A stretch of DNA of 64,000 bases from an uncultured Poribacteria bacterium (GCA_951813545.1 OX638352.1:5117966-5181965), one strand, 5' to 3'. Shown: positions 10,457 to 19,993, numbered from the stretch's first letter. Numbers and translations are program-made. Notes: a model not told the origin generated them from the letters alone.

Positions 10457-11122
10457 TTAAGGCGTTCTATCTACACTCGTTTTCCGAATTCGTTTAATTG
10501 TACACCCGATTGCTCTCGTCTTTTTGGATGCTTTTGGAATATCTTTTCCGGTGATGACTAAATCCAAAGTGTCTTTGAGGTAGTGTTTCGTTGGTTCTTT
10601 TGGACTGTTGTCAATCGCTCCAGCGTAACGTAGTACGCGTTCCGCATCGAGCAGAAACACTTCTGGGGTTCTTCTTGCACCGAAATAATCAGCAATTTTG
10701 TTTTCTGGATCTTTTAGCACAGGAAATTCAAAGCCGTGCTTTTCATTGTATTCCGAAATCTCCTCAATCTTCTCCTGCTTGTTTGAATTGATCCCAATAA
10801 ACTGCACTTTCTTTTCGCTATAAGTCTTAACCAAAGCAGCAATCCGCTCCGCATAGTCCGTCGCTACTGGGCATTGTGTGGCAAGGAACAGAACGACTGT
10901 AGCCGGTTTGTTCTCGCTCAATTTATACAAAGCATGAGGCACGCCAGCAGCATCCTTGAGTGTAAAGTCTGTGACAACAGCATCAAGCTCCACCTTCTTT
11001 ACTTCTTCTTTCGCTAACCCCACACCTATAGTTCCGCTAACGAAAGCAATCAGCAAACAGATGTACCGAAAAGAAACGCAGCATTTGGCGAAAAAATGTG
11101 TAACAAGACTTAGCCTTCGCAT
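10457..11122 (-). CDS. redoxin/thioredoxin-fold secreted protein
   Basis: 221 aa; VVTDFTLKDAAGVPHALYKLSENKPATVVLFLATQCPVATDYAERI. Confidence 0.75.
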   Translation of the reverse strand: MRRLSLVTHFFAKCCVSFRYICLLIAFVSGTIGVGLAKEEVKKVELDAVVTDFTLKDAAGVPHALYKLSENKPATVVLFLATQCPVATDYAERIAALVKTYSEKKVQFIGINSNKQEKIEEISEYNEKHGFEFPVLKDPENKIADYFGARRTPEVFLLDAERVLRYAGAIDNSPKEPTKHYLKDTLDLVITGKDIPKASKKTRAIGCTIKRIRKTSVDRTP

Positions 11123-11296
11123 TTTCTAAATTTTCCCCTAATTAATGACGTTAATAGCACTGTTCGGTTTCACTTTTCTGATTGAAGGAAACGCGAACAC
11201 GCCGATGTAAAATATTCATTTTTTTCTTGCATTTTTAAACTAAATATAGGATAATATATAAATATAAACTAATACTTACTATTAGGAGCTTAATCC

Positions 11297-11962
11297 ATGG
11301 CAAAGACCTTGACAGATAGACAACGCGAGATTTTTACCTATATACAGCGGCGTATCAAAGAGGGCTATCCCCCGACGATACGCGAGATAGGTAGTGAATT
11401 CGGCTTTTCTGAAAAGGCAGCACATGACCATCTCAATGCCCTTGAGAAGAAAAAGTATATCGAACGGGAAGATGGCAAACCACGGGCAATTTCCATTTTG
11501 AAGGAAGCGGATCCGAAACTCGCAACCAGTAAATGGTTAGAAGGACAAAATGCAAATCCGGTTTTGTCGGAAAAACAACGCGATATTACAGAGATTCCGA
11601 TTTTTGGGCGCGTGGCAGCAGGCACTCCGCTCCTCGCATCACAGAATATTGAAGGCACCCTTCCGATGCCGACGCGCATGCTAAACGACCATGAGTGCTT
11701 CGCGCTTCGCATCATCGGATCCAGCATGATCGGCGTTGGAATCATGGAAGGTGACTTTGTCATCGTTAGAAGACAGTCTGATGCCGACCCAGGTGATATT
11801 GTCGTAGCAATGGTTGAAGAGGAAGCCACAGTGAAACGTTTCTTCGTTGATGGCGACCGGGTCCGTTTACAACCGGAAAATCCGACTATCGAACCGAGCG
11901 TTTTCGACGTGACGGACGTGATAATCCTCGGTAAAGTTATCGCCCTTCACCGAGAAATGTAG
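11297..11962 (+). CDS. lexA: LexA repressor
   Basis: 221 aa; N-terminal HTH, VAAGTPL cleavage region, GSSMIGVGIMEGD serine and ATVKRF lysine motifs. Confidence 0.95.
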   Translation: MAKTLTDRQREIFTYIQRRIKEGYPPTIREIGSEFGFSEKAAHDHLNALEKKKYIEREDGKPRAISILKEADPKLATSKWLEGQNANPVLSEKQRDITEIPIFGRVAAGTPLLASQNIEGTLPMPTRMLNDHECFALRIIGSSMIGVGIMEGDFVIVRRQSDADPGDIVVAMVEEEATVKRFFVDGDRVRLQPENPTIEPSVFDVTDVIILGKVIALHREM

Positions 11963-11992
11963 CGATGCCCTCTTATCTCCACACCCTTAATT

Positions 11993-12022
11993 TAATGGGC
12001 AGAACAGGATGTCTGCCCATTA
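11993..12022. terminator. strong hairpin between convergent lexA and HAD genes, possible bidirectional terminator
   Basis: TAATGGGCAGA-acaggatg-TCTGCCCATTA, 11-bp perfect stem; no long T tract. Confidence 0.5.
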
Positions 12023-12035
12023 CCTTCCAAAAGTC

Positions 12036-12779
12036 CTATCCCAAAAAACCAGTTAATTCGTGTAGATGAGAGAGTCGCACATCTACCATTGCTGGATCCG
12101 GGCACGTCCTGGGTTGATCTCCAACAAGCCACGCCGTCCACATACCGGCGTTCTTGCCACCAACCATATCTGCGGCGTAACTATCTCCAACGTAGATAGC
12201 ATGCGCAGGTGCAACGCTCAATTCCGACAAAGCTGCTTCAAAAATACGAGCATCCGGCTTGGCTATCCCAAGAACCGTGGAATCGATAATCACGTCAAGC
12301 AACGGCGATAACCCATACTCATCACACCAACCGCTGGTGTTCCCAAAGTTGTTACTAATCACAGCGAGTTGATAGGTGCCGTGAAGTGTTTCAAGCCACT
12401 GCCGATTCTTTGCGAGAATTTCGGCAGCTCCGGTGCAAAACCACTCGACATATTCATCTTTCATCTGCCCGCTCAAACCCAACCGCTTGTAAATTCCGAC
12501 TGCAATCGCATCGGCAGTCTCTCGCAAAGTACAACGCGCCGCATATTCAGAGGCGACTGCCCCGACCGGTAGCATTGAACCGTCTTGGTAAGACCATTCA
12601 ACAGAAGAATCACCGAGTGCGAATTCTGTTATTGTCGCTCTATCTGCTTCGTCGAACGCTTCACGCGTAATTTCTGGGTGTCGTTCTTGGATAAACTGAT
12701 ATGTTCGCTCCAACCAGTGGATACCATTTCCGTCTAAAGTTCCGCCGAAATCAAATATTAGTGCGCGGATATCCTTCAT
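12036..12779 (-). CDS. HAD family hydrolase
   Basis: 247 aa; FDFGGTLDGNG, VISNNFG, GIAKPDARIF, YVGDSYAADMVGGKNAGM. Confidence 0.9.
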   Translation of the reverse strand: MKDIRALIFDFGGTLDGNGIHWLERTYQFIQERHPEITREAFDEADRATITEFALGDSSVEWSYQDGSMLPVGAVASEYAARCTLRETADAIAVGIYKRLGLSGQMKDEYVEWFCTGAAEILAKNRQWLETLHGTYQLAVISNNFGNTSGWCDEYGLSPLLDVIIDSTVLGIAKPDARIFEAALSELSVAPAHAIYVGDSYAADMVGGKNAGMWTAWLVGDQPRTCPDPAMVDVRLSHLHELTGFLG

Positions 12780-12805
12780 TCAGTGTTCCTTTTTTAATTT
12801 TGACA

Positions 12806-13834
12806 TTAGGCAACACGTGCCTTCTGATGTAATTTTATCTCCAAGGAATTTACGACTTCACCGATGCTAATTTGCGTCATGCAAAGATGTGGTGCATCTT
12901 TTCGCCGACATGTTCGTTTATAGCAGGGGCGACACGAGACTGACTTCTCAACGACCTCATGCCCACTACCGTAAGGACGATGCCGCACCGGATCAGTGGG
13001 ACCGAAGAGTGCCACCGTCGGTGTCCCAACTGCTGCTGCGATGTGCATGGGACCGCTATCACAGGTTAAACACACCTCACACCTTTCCAATAATGCCCCG
13101 AGTTGCAGAATCGAGGTCTTGCCGACAAGATTAACTATCGGTAGTGAAGCAGACACCCCATCCGTGAACGATTCCTCCGCAGATGATCCGGTTAATACAA
13201 TTTTGGTCTCTGGCGCAAGGTACCCGATCTGTCGGATAACCTCGGCGAAATTTGCTACATTCCACCGTTTTGTCCTCCACGTTGTGCCCAGATTGACGGC
13301 AATAAGCCGATCCCGTGGCGAAACGCCTTCACGATCCAAGAGATGTTCAATAGACTGACGGTCGGTATCTGTATGCCAAAACTCCAAAACATCAGAAACA
13401 GGGTCAACGTCCAGCAGCTGCAGCGACCGTAAATATCGACGTACCTCATGGACGTTTGTATCGTCTTTGTGGGATATAGTCAGCAGCATTCCACGTCCAC
13501 TAGCACTTGTTCCGACGCGAATTGGGACTCGCGCAAGAAACGGCAGCAGCGCGTTTCGGAACGAAGTCGGATGCAACACAACGGCAACGTCAAAAGCCCG
13601 ATCTCGTATCTGGCGTACCGATCTTACTATCGATCGGTAACGCCCCCTCGTCTTGTCATCAACGATGCAAGCATCAACATAAGGGTGCGTTTCCATTAAA
13701 TCTGCGACACGAGGACGTAAGAGAAGTTCAAGACGGGATTCAGGATAGGCATGCTTCAGCGCACGCAACGCCGGTGTCAGCAGCACCATATCACCGATCC
13801 AGCCACCTGTTTGGCACACCAAAATGTTTTGCAT
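12806..13834 (-). CDS. glycosyltransferase family 9 / heptosyltransferase-like protein
   Basis: 342 aa; GWIGDMVLLTPALRALKHAYP, TCDSGPMHIAAAVGTPTVALFGPTDPVRHRPYG. Confidence 0.9.
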   Translation of the reverse strand: MQNILVCQTGGWIGDMVLLTPALRALKHAYPESRLELLLRPRVADLMETHPYVDACIVDDKTRGRYRSIVRSVRQIRDRAFDVAVVLHPTSFRNALLPFLARVPIRVGTSASGRGMLLTISHKDDTNVHEVRRYLRSLQLLDVDPVSDVLEFWHTDTDRQSIEHLLDREGVSPRDRLIAVNLGTTWRTKRWNVANFAEVIRQIGYLAPETKIVLTGSSAEESFTDGVSASLPIVNLVGKTSILQLGALLERCEVCLTCDSGPMHIAAAVGTPTVALFGPTDPVRHRPYGSGHEVVEKSVSCRPCYKRTCRRKDAPHLCMTQISIGEVVNSLEIKLHQKARVA

Positions 13835-13866
13835 TACAGCACCAACGAAAACTTCAAGATTTTGCG

Positions 13867-14775
13867 TTAGAAAAAGAACGGATTCGACCAGGCTTTCTTA
13901 CCGGTTTCGTCTGTTACTTCAACCCGAACGTATTTCGTACTGTTCGGAATGCTATATGTCGCCTCGGTTAAGAGTTCACCCTCCGGTGGAAGAATCCGTC
14001 GACCGCGACTGCATTCCGATTTAAAAACAATTGATTGTGCTGGCGAACACTTAACCGTTAACTCTTCACCCTCTAACGCCAGATCTTCAATTTCGGGTCC
14101 GAGCGTAGAATAGAATGCGCCTGTTCGGAACGCTTTCATGATGCTCTCAATCGTCAACTCTTCCGCTTTCACCATAATCCATCCGTGAAAGCAGTCGTGT
14201 TCGGTCCCGTGTGCATCATCGGAAGCGATGCCGAGAACGGGTCCCCCTCTATCCAACAAGTCATCCCATGCCTGTTCCGAGAAACCTTTGCCGATGCCCA
14301 TACAGGTGTCGTTGTAAACCTCAATGGCGAAGTACCCGCGTAACGGCAGATAATCTGTAATCGTGTGTCCAGACCAATAGGGATGACACAAAACGGCTTC
14401 ACCCCCCTGCGCTTTAATCTCATCAAGCACTGCGTTCGGGTGCATCTTCGCGCAATTGAGTGTCTCATGAATGTTAATCGCGACAAAATGATACGTCGCA
14501 CCCCCGTAGGGATTTGATGGATGGACCTCACTTCCCGATATTGCCAGAAAGTCTGATGTACTGTAAGCACTCACATCGTTCACCTTACGGTGATCTGTTA
14601 GCACGAGGAAATCGTAACCGGCTTCACGGTAGGCTCCGAACCGGTCCGACATGGGAAGCTGCCCATCGGATTCCGTACTATGGCTATGTGTATTCCCTCG
14701 ATACCATTGCCCCGGTTGGCGGAAAGGATTTGCGTTGAACATTGGTTGCTCCTTTTTCCGTGGTGATGTGTTCAC
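13867..14775 (-). CDS. PHP domain (CehA/McbA-like) metallohydrolase, copy A
   Basis: 302 aa; RGNTHSHSTESDG, LTDH, LCHPYWSG motifs. Confidence 0.85.
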   Translation of the reverse strand: MNTSPRKKEQPMFNANPFRQPGQWYRGNTHSHSTESDGQLPMSDRFGAYREAGYDFLVLTDHRKVNDVSAYSTSDFLAISGSEVHPSNPYGGATYHFVAINIHETLNCAKMHPNAVLDEIKAQGGEAVLCHPYWSGHTITDYLPLRGYFAIEVYNDTCMGIGKGFSEQAWDDLLDRGGPVLGIASDDAHGTEHDCFHGWIMVKAEELTIESIMKAFRTGAFYSTLGPEIEDLALEGEELTVKCSPAQSIVFKSECSRGRRILPPEGELLTEATYSIPNSTKYVRVEVTDETGKKAWSNPFFF

Positions 14776-14828
14776 GTCTTTAGGGATGATACATTAATTC
14801 ATTGGACGTTCTTCGCACGTCCATATCT

Positions 14829-14858
14829 ATTTTAGCATATCTAAAATCGGCTTGTCAA
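14829..14858 (-). promoter_or_regulatory. sigma70-like promoter upstream of PHP copy A
   Basis: minus strand TTGACA-N18-TAAAAT. Confidence 0.55.
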
Positions 14859-14978
14859 TAATTGTTCAAATTTCATAGGGTCATTCAGTTTTTCCGCAAA
14901 ATATGCGAAAAGTCCGTGATAAGGGGATTTAGGGGTTCTTTCAGACAAAAAACCGAAAAATAAATAGCCCTATTTACC

Positions 14979-15893
14979 TTAGAAAAAGAAGGGGTTTGAC
15001 CAAGCTTTTTTACCGGTTTCATCGGTTATTTCAACCCGAATATACTTGACACTTTCTGGAATGCTATAGGTCGCCTCGGTTAAGAGTTCACCGTCCGGTG
15101 GCAGGATTCGTTGACCCCGACTGCATTGTGCTTTAAAAACAATTGATTGCGCCGGTGAACATTTGACTGTCAATTCGTTATCCTCTAACGTCATATCTGT
15201 GATTTCGGGTCCAAGTGTAGAATAGAACGCGCCTGTCCTGAGTGCTTCCATGATATTCTCAATTGTCAACTCCTGTGCCTTGACCATAATCCATCCGTGG
15301 AAACAATCGTGATCAGTGCCGTGTGAATCATCGGAAGCGATGCCGAGAACGGGTCCCCCTCTATCCAACAAATCGTCCCAAGCTTGTTCTGAAAACGCTT
15401 TCCCGATGTCCATACAGCCGTCGTTGTAGACTTCGATTGCGAAATAACCCCGCAATGGTAGATAATCTGTAATTGTGTGTCCAGACCAATACGGATGGCA
15501 TAAAACGGCTTCGCCACCTTGTGCCTTAATGTCATCAAGCACAGCATTCGGGTGCATCTTTGCGCAATTCACTGCCTCATGAATATTAATCGCTACAAAA
15601 TGATACTTAGCACCCCCATAGGGGTTTTCAGGATGCACTTCGCTTCCCGATATCGCCAAAAAGTCTGACGTGCTGTAAGCACTCACGTCATTCACCTTGC
15701 GGTGATCCGTTAGCACGAGGAAATCGTACCCTGCTTCACGGTAGGCTGCGAATCGATCCGACATGGAAAGTTGACCGTCGGATTCTGTGCTATGGCTATG
15801 TGTGTTTCCACGGTACCATTGCCCGGGTTGGCGGAAAGGATTTGCGTTGAACATTGATAATTCCTCATTCCGTATTCCGTGATGATGTTTCAA
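14979..15893 (-). CDS. PHP domain (CehA/McbA-like) metallohydrolase, copy B
   Basis: 304 aa; close paralog of 13867..14775. Confidence 0.85.
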   Translation of the reverse strand: MKHHHGIRNEELSMFNANPFRQPGQWYRGNTHSHSTESDGQLSMSDRFAAYREAGYDFLVLTDHRKVNDVSAYSTSDFLAISGSEVHPENPYGGAKYHFVAINIHEAVNCAKMHPNAVLDDIKAQGGEAVLCHPYWSGHTITDYLPLRGYFAIEVYNDGCMDIGKAFSEQAWDDLLDRGGPVLGIASDDSHGTDHDCFHGWIMVKAQELTIENIMEALRTGAFYSTLGPEITDMTLEDNELTVKCSPAQSIVFKAQCSRGQRILPPDGELLTEATYSIPESVKYIRVEITDETGKKAWSNPFFF

Positions 15894-15947
15894 GTCTTTA
15901 GGCGGTGATGCATGAATCTATTGGATGGATCTCGCATGTCCACATTT

Positions 15948-15977
15948 ATTTTAGCGTGTCTACGATCCATTTGTCAA
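15948..15977 (-). promoter_or_regulatory. sigma70-like promoter upstream of PHP copy B
   Basis: minus strand TTGACA-N18-TAAAAT, same layout as copy A. Confidence 0.55.
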
Positions 15978-16156
15978 TAATTGTCACGAATCACTCTTAT
16001 AGGAGGGGGTTTGTAACCCCGATACTTACGGATAACTTAATTGTCTGAATCAGGATTTACAAGATTAGGGGATTTTCAGGATTTGAGACGCTTCTTGATT
16101 GCCGAAGGCATTCTTCAGCTTTTGGTTAGATTGGTTCGTATTCCCGACCTCTTCCT

Positions 16157-16245
16157 GTAGGAGCGATCTCCTGATCGCGATGCTTTTGTGGGAGGGGTTT
16201 GAAACCTCGATATCTGCTTTCGTAGAAGTGATCTCCCAATCGCGA
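16157..16245 (+). repeat. pair of REP-like GTAG hairpins in direct orientation
   Basis: GTAGGAGCGATCTCCTGATCGCGA and GTAGAAGTGATCTCCCAATCGCGA. Confidence 0.6.
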
Positions 16246-16310
16246 CTTATTCTAATGTCCGTTGCCAGGCGAAATAAAAGCCCAGCGGGTGTTTTTGCTT
16301 GGGTGTTTCT

Positions 16311-16340
16311 GCGTATTTCTGCGTATTTCTGCGTATTTCT
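16311..16340. repeat. 3x 10-bp tandem repeat
   Basis: (GCGTATTTCT)x3, followed by degenerate GCGGATTCCT. Confidence 0.85.
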
Positions 16341-16433
16341 GCGGATTCCTTCAATAAGTGTATAGATAAGGAATACCACCTATGAAAACCTCAGCGGGAC
16401 GATAGGTATATCACTAGAAATTTTTGTGGATTT

Positions 16434-16790
16434 TCAAGGACGCAGTTCAAAAGCAGGATTCAGATTTTGCGTGATGCTATCCGGCATTTCGGGCTTGGGG
16501 TCCCCAAAGTTGAAAACGATTTCAAGTTGTTCAATGAGAATATAAATCAGGAGTTCCTCTGTTTTGGACTCGCTGCGGAACGGCACACTGTAAACGATGT
16601 CCGATTCCTGTTCTCGAAGGTTATCTGGTATGAAACTCCTGTTGATATGTGTGAGTTGACTAAAATCAAGATGTGTAACCAGACGCTCGGCAACAATTTC
16701 TAACAATCCACGGACGTTTTCTTTATCTTCAAGGAGCCATCGAGTGCTGCGATCATGAAAGTGTTCAATTAGGAAATTAAAAAAAGTGAG
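16434..16790 (-). pseudogene. Rpn/YhgA-like (PD-(D/E)XK putative transposase) N-terminal remnant
   Basis: open frame reads LIEHFHDRSTRWLLEDKENVRGLLEIVAERLVTHLDFSQLTHINRSFIPDNLREQESDIVYSVPFRSESKTEELLIYILIE and then unrelated sequence to a stop. Confidence 0.55.
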
Positions 16791-17477
16791 TGTTTCTGTT
16801 TGTTTATAGTAAAACCCATAATTACTAGGACATTGCGGGGAGGCGAGGATACAATCCTCGCCAGCAGCGGTGAGGGTTCTTCCACTGAATAACTGTCTAC
16901 ATATTTTTAGACTTTACTATAGTTTCCATACCCTATGAATTTGTAAGATTAATTCGGTGTTCCCCGACGTTTATTATACAGAACGTGAGTTTGATAATTA
17001 AATGTGGGTTGGAAAACAAAATACAATATGGACGTAGGTGTTTTTGCTTGGGTGTTTCCCCTTAGGTTGAGCGGTAAAGCCACAGGCGCATTTTCGCTAT
17101 ACACCGCGTTCCCTTCTCCAATGAACCCGTGCGGTAGAGATAGGTGTAGCGAAACCCAACATTCCAAAGGGTGTCAGTATCATAGTCTGTGTTGGGTTTC
17201 ACTGGGTTTTTGGTGGTTTCAGGTTTCTCTGTTGGCTTGAAAACGCTGTGCTGTGTGCAATTTTTAGGAGGTCTGCGTTCAACCCAACCTACGGAACGCT
17301 TCAATTTTTATTTTCAAACTCACGTTATTTTAAGTTTACCATGTGTCAGGCGAAAAATCAAGGGATATTCCGAAAGAAAGAATCAGGGTTGCAAACCCCG
17401 CACAAAAGTGCCGCTCTTACAGTTAGGAGGTCGGGAATCGGAGTTCCCTCCTACAAGAGGACTGAGAAAATAAAAGG

Positions 17478-17506
17478 TTGACAATATCACGTCTGTGTGA
17501 TATAAT
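17478..17506 (+). promoter_or_regulatory. consensus sigma70 promoter with palindromic operator filling the spacer
   Basis: TTGACA (17478-17483)-N17-TATAAT (17501-17506); ATATCAC-gtctgt-GTGATAT at 17484-17503. Confidence 0.7.
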
Positions 17507-17589
17507 TTTGCAAGCGCAAAAGACAAAAATTCACGGAACAGGAATATGAAAGCCCAGACCTTCATATTCTCTCGGCAGGAGAAAATTTT

Positions 17590-18777
17590 ATGAAATCCTA
17601 TAGGCAAATCGTTGAGGAAGCCAAAACAGAAATCCCAGAGGTAACCGTCGACGAAATAAAAAGCGAGCAGGAAAAAGACAGCGATTTCGTGCTACTTGAT
17701 GTGCGTGATGAAGATGAATATCGCGCTGGCTATATCGCCAACGCCGTTCATGTCACACGCGGAATGTTGGAATTTTCGGTTGAAAACTACATCCCTGATC
17801 GAGACCAAAAGGTCGTCGTCTACTGTGCGGCGGGACTCCGTTCCCTCCTCGCTGCCAAGTCGCTTCGTGAGATGGGTTACACCGACACTGTCTCCCTCGC
17901 AGGCGGATACCGCGATTGGACGGCAGCGGGTTTCCCGACTGAACAAGATAAACCGATGTCGCACGAGCAGCTTGATCGTTACAGTCGCCATTTTATGCTC
18001 ACCGAAGTTGGAGAACAGGGACAAGCGAAACTACTGGATGCTAAAGTCTTAATGGTCGGTGCCGGTGGCTTAGGTTCACCCGCGGGGGTGTATCTCGGTG
18101 CCGCTGGTGTTGGACACATGGGCATTATTGATTCCGATGTCGTAGAGTTAAGCAACCTACAGCGTCAGATACTCCACCGCACAGAATCAGTAGGTACACC
18201 GAAGGTTCAATCCGCGACAACGACAATTAAATCGCTGAATCCGGACATTGACATCACACCGTATAACCTTCGTTTGACTGCTGATAATGTTGAAGAAATC
18301 TTCTCGGAATACGATCTGATTGTCGACGGATGCGATAATTTTGCCACCCGTTTCCTCGTCAATGACGCTGCTGTGTTGATGAATAAACCGATTGTTCACG
18401 GTAGTATCTTCCAATTTGAGGGACAGGTCTCGCTCTTTAAACCACACGAGGGACCTTGCTACCGATGCATGTACCCAACACCACCGCCACCGGGTCTGGT
18501 GCCCAGCTGAAGTGAGGCGGGTGTCCTGGGCGTGCTCCCAGGCGTAATTGGTGTCATGATGGCAACCGAAGCGATTAAATACATTATCGGTATCGGCGAA
18601 CCCCTTATCGGTAGGCTCATCCTCTATGAAGCACTCGGTATGACCTATCGTGAGATGAGAATTAACCGAGATGAGAATTGCCCACTCTGTGGTGATAACC
18701 CTGTTATTACAAAATTGATCGATGATTACGATGCGGCGGCTGAGAACCCGGAAACCTTCGCGCCTGCCGCTGACTAA
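17590..18777 (+). CDS. rhodanese-ThiF/MoeB/HesA-like E1 fusion, candidate selenoprotein with in-frame TGA at 18508-18510
   Basis: ORF 17590..18510 continues in the same frame to 18777: ...CYRCMYPTPPPPGLVPS(TGA)SEAGVLGVLPGVIGVMMATEAIKYIIGIGEPLIGRLILYEAL...NCPLCG; TGA sits at the conserved Cys of the MoeB/ThiF family. Confidence 0.85.
18525..18542 (+). promoter_or_regulatory. candidate bacterial SECIS stem-loop
   Basis: CCTGGG-CGTGCT-CCCAGG, perfect 6-bp stem beginning 14 nt after the TGA, G at second loop position. Confidence 0.65.
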
Positions 18778-18822
18778 CAATTAGCTCATACGGAGATTTA
18801 AACAACTCTAAGGAGAACGTAT

Positions 18823-19065
18823 ATGTTACCTTGTCCTGATTGTAACAATCCACTGACACAGTTCCCGATTGAACAAAACGATGTGGATCTCGTCAGCTGT
18901 GACGGTTGTTATGGCGTATGGCTTGTTCGCCCAGGAGACGACCTTGAGCGTGTAGACAACGTTACTTTTGATGAACTCGTTGAGGCATACGGCACCGAGT
19001 ATCCGATCGATGTTGACCCAAGCACGGTCGAACTTCCTGAAGAGGTCGAAGACGCGCTAATGTAA
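18823..19065 (+). CDS. small zinc-ribbon protein
   Basis: 80 aa; MLPCPDCNNPLTQFPIEQNDVDLVSCDGCYGVWL; preceded by AAGGAG. Confidence 0.65.
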   Translation: MLPCPDCNNPLTQFPIEQNDVDLVSCDGCYGVWLVRPGDDLERVDNVTFDELVEAYGTEYPIDVDPSTVELPEEVEDALM

Positions 19066-19246
19066 CTTAGAGAATAGACGCTGCGTTCTACAACAGTAGA
19101 AGCGATCTTGAAATCGTTTTACGAATACGCAGTTTGTTTTGCTTGATATTTCCATCCGTTCATGCAAAATGTAGAAAAAAGTAGCACTTTTTTTTATAAT
19201 TTGCTATAATGATTCCAATCTACTTTTTTAAGGAGGTTTGTTTTTA

Positions 19247-19951
19247 ATGCGAACTACCATCCTACTGACAATGTTGATCCTTATTGTTTCGCCCGCATTC
19301 GCACAAAAATATATAAGTTGGGAAGCGGAAGACTTTAACGATTCAAACGGCACGAAATTTGAAATATTTGAAGTTCCAACCGATCACCCAGGTAACGCTG
19401 CTGAAGGTGTAGACGATTACAGTGTCACAGAAGCATCCGGTGGTGCTTACATCGGTTCACATAATGGTGCGACAAATGATGGCGGAGACTGGGTAAAATA
19501 CGAATTCTCGGTTGACGCAGACGATTGGCACTTTTGGGGACGTGTGATTGCTCCGTCAGTCGGCGATAACTCCTGCTACTGGGCACTCGATACCGCCGAT
19601 GGTGATATTACATCTACCAACGCAGGTCCCATGAACATCTGGGATTTCTTTGAAGCAGGGGAACTCAGGGAAAACTATACGACTGACTGGGTCTGGTTCC
19701 GATTGAACACGCGCGACGGTCCCTTTGAAGGAACTGAACTTATCCAGCACGGCGATGATCCGGTCCCTGTGGAATTGGATGCTGGAGATCACACACTCCA
19801 CATCTCGCATCGCGAAGATGGCACATACATCGATAAAATTTTCGCGACAACGGATGTCGAATTCAATCCGAATGAAACCGACCCGCAGACCGCCGTTGAA
19901 CCGCAAAACAAACTTACGACGACTTGGGGTGCGCTCAAAGGCGGATTCTAA
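19247..19951 (+). CDS. secreted protein, possible carbohydrate-binding module, with KLTTTWG C-terminal tail
   Basis: signal peptide MRTTILLTMLILIVSPAFAQ; AAGGAGG Shine-Dalgarno at 19230-19236; ends AVEPQNKLTTTWGALKGGF. Confidence 0.7.
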   Translation: MRTTILLTMLILIVSPAFAQKYISWEAEDFNDSNGTKFEIFEVPTDHPGNAAEGVDDYSVTEASGGAYIGSHNGATNDGGDWVKYEFSVDADDWHFWGRVIAPSVGDNSCYWALDTADGDITSTNAGPMNIWDFFEAGELRENYTTDWVWFRLNTRDGPFEGTELIQHGDDPVPVELDAGDHTLHISHREDGTYIDKIFATTDVEFNPNETDPQTAVEPQNKLTTTWGALKGGF

Positions 19952-19966
19952 GTAGAACAAACACTT

Positions 19967-19993
19967 AAAAGCACCCACGCGTTGGGTGCTTTT
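19967..19993 (+). terminator. Rho-independent terminator
   Basis: AAAAGCACCCACGCGTTGGGTGCTTTT followed by T-rich tract. Confidence 0.85.

Noticed and set aside
16311-16350. Short regular repeat considered as a CRISPR array
   Set aside because: 10-bp direct tandem units without spacers and no cas genes in the window.
16065-16379. 104-aa minus ORF containing RRNTQKYAEIRRNTQAKTP
   Set aside because: Created by the decamer tandem repeat and REP-like hairpins; not a gene.
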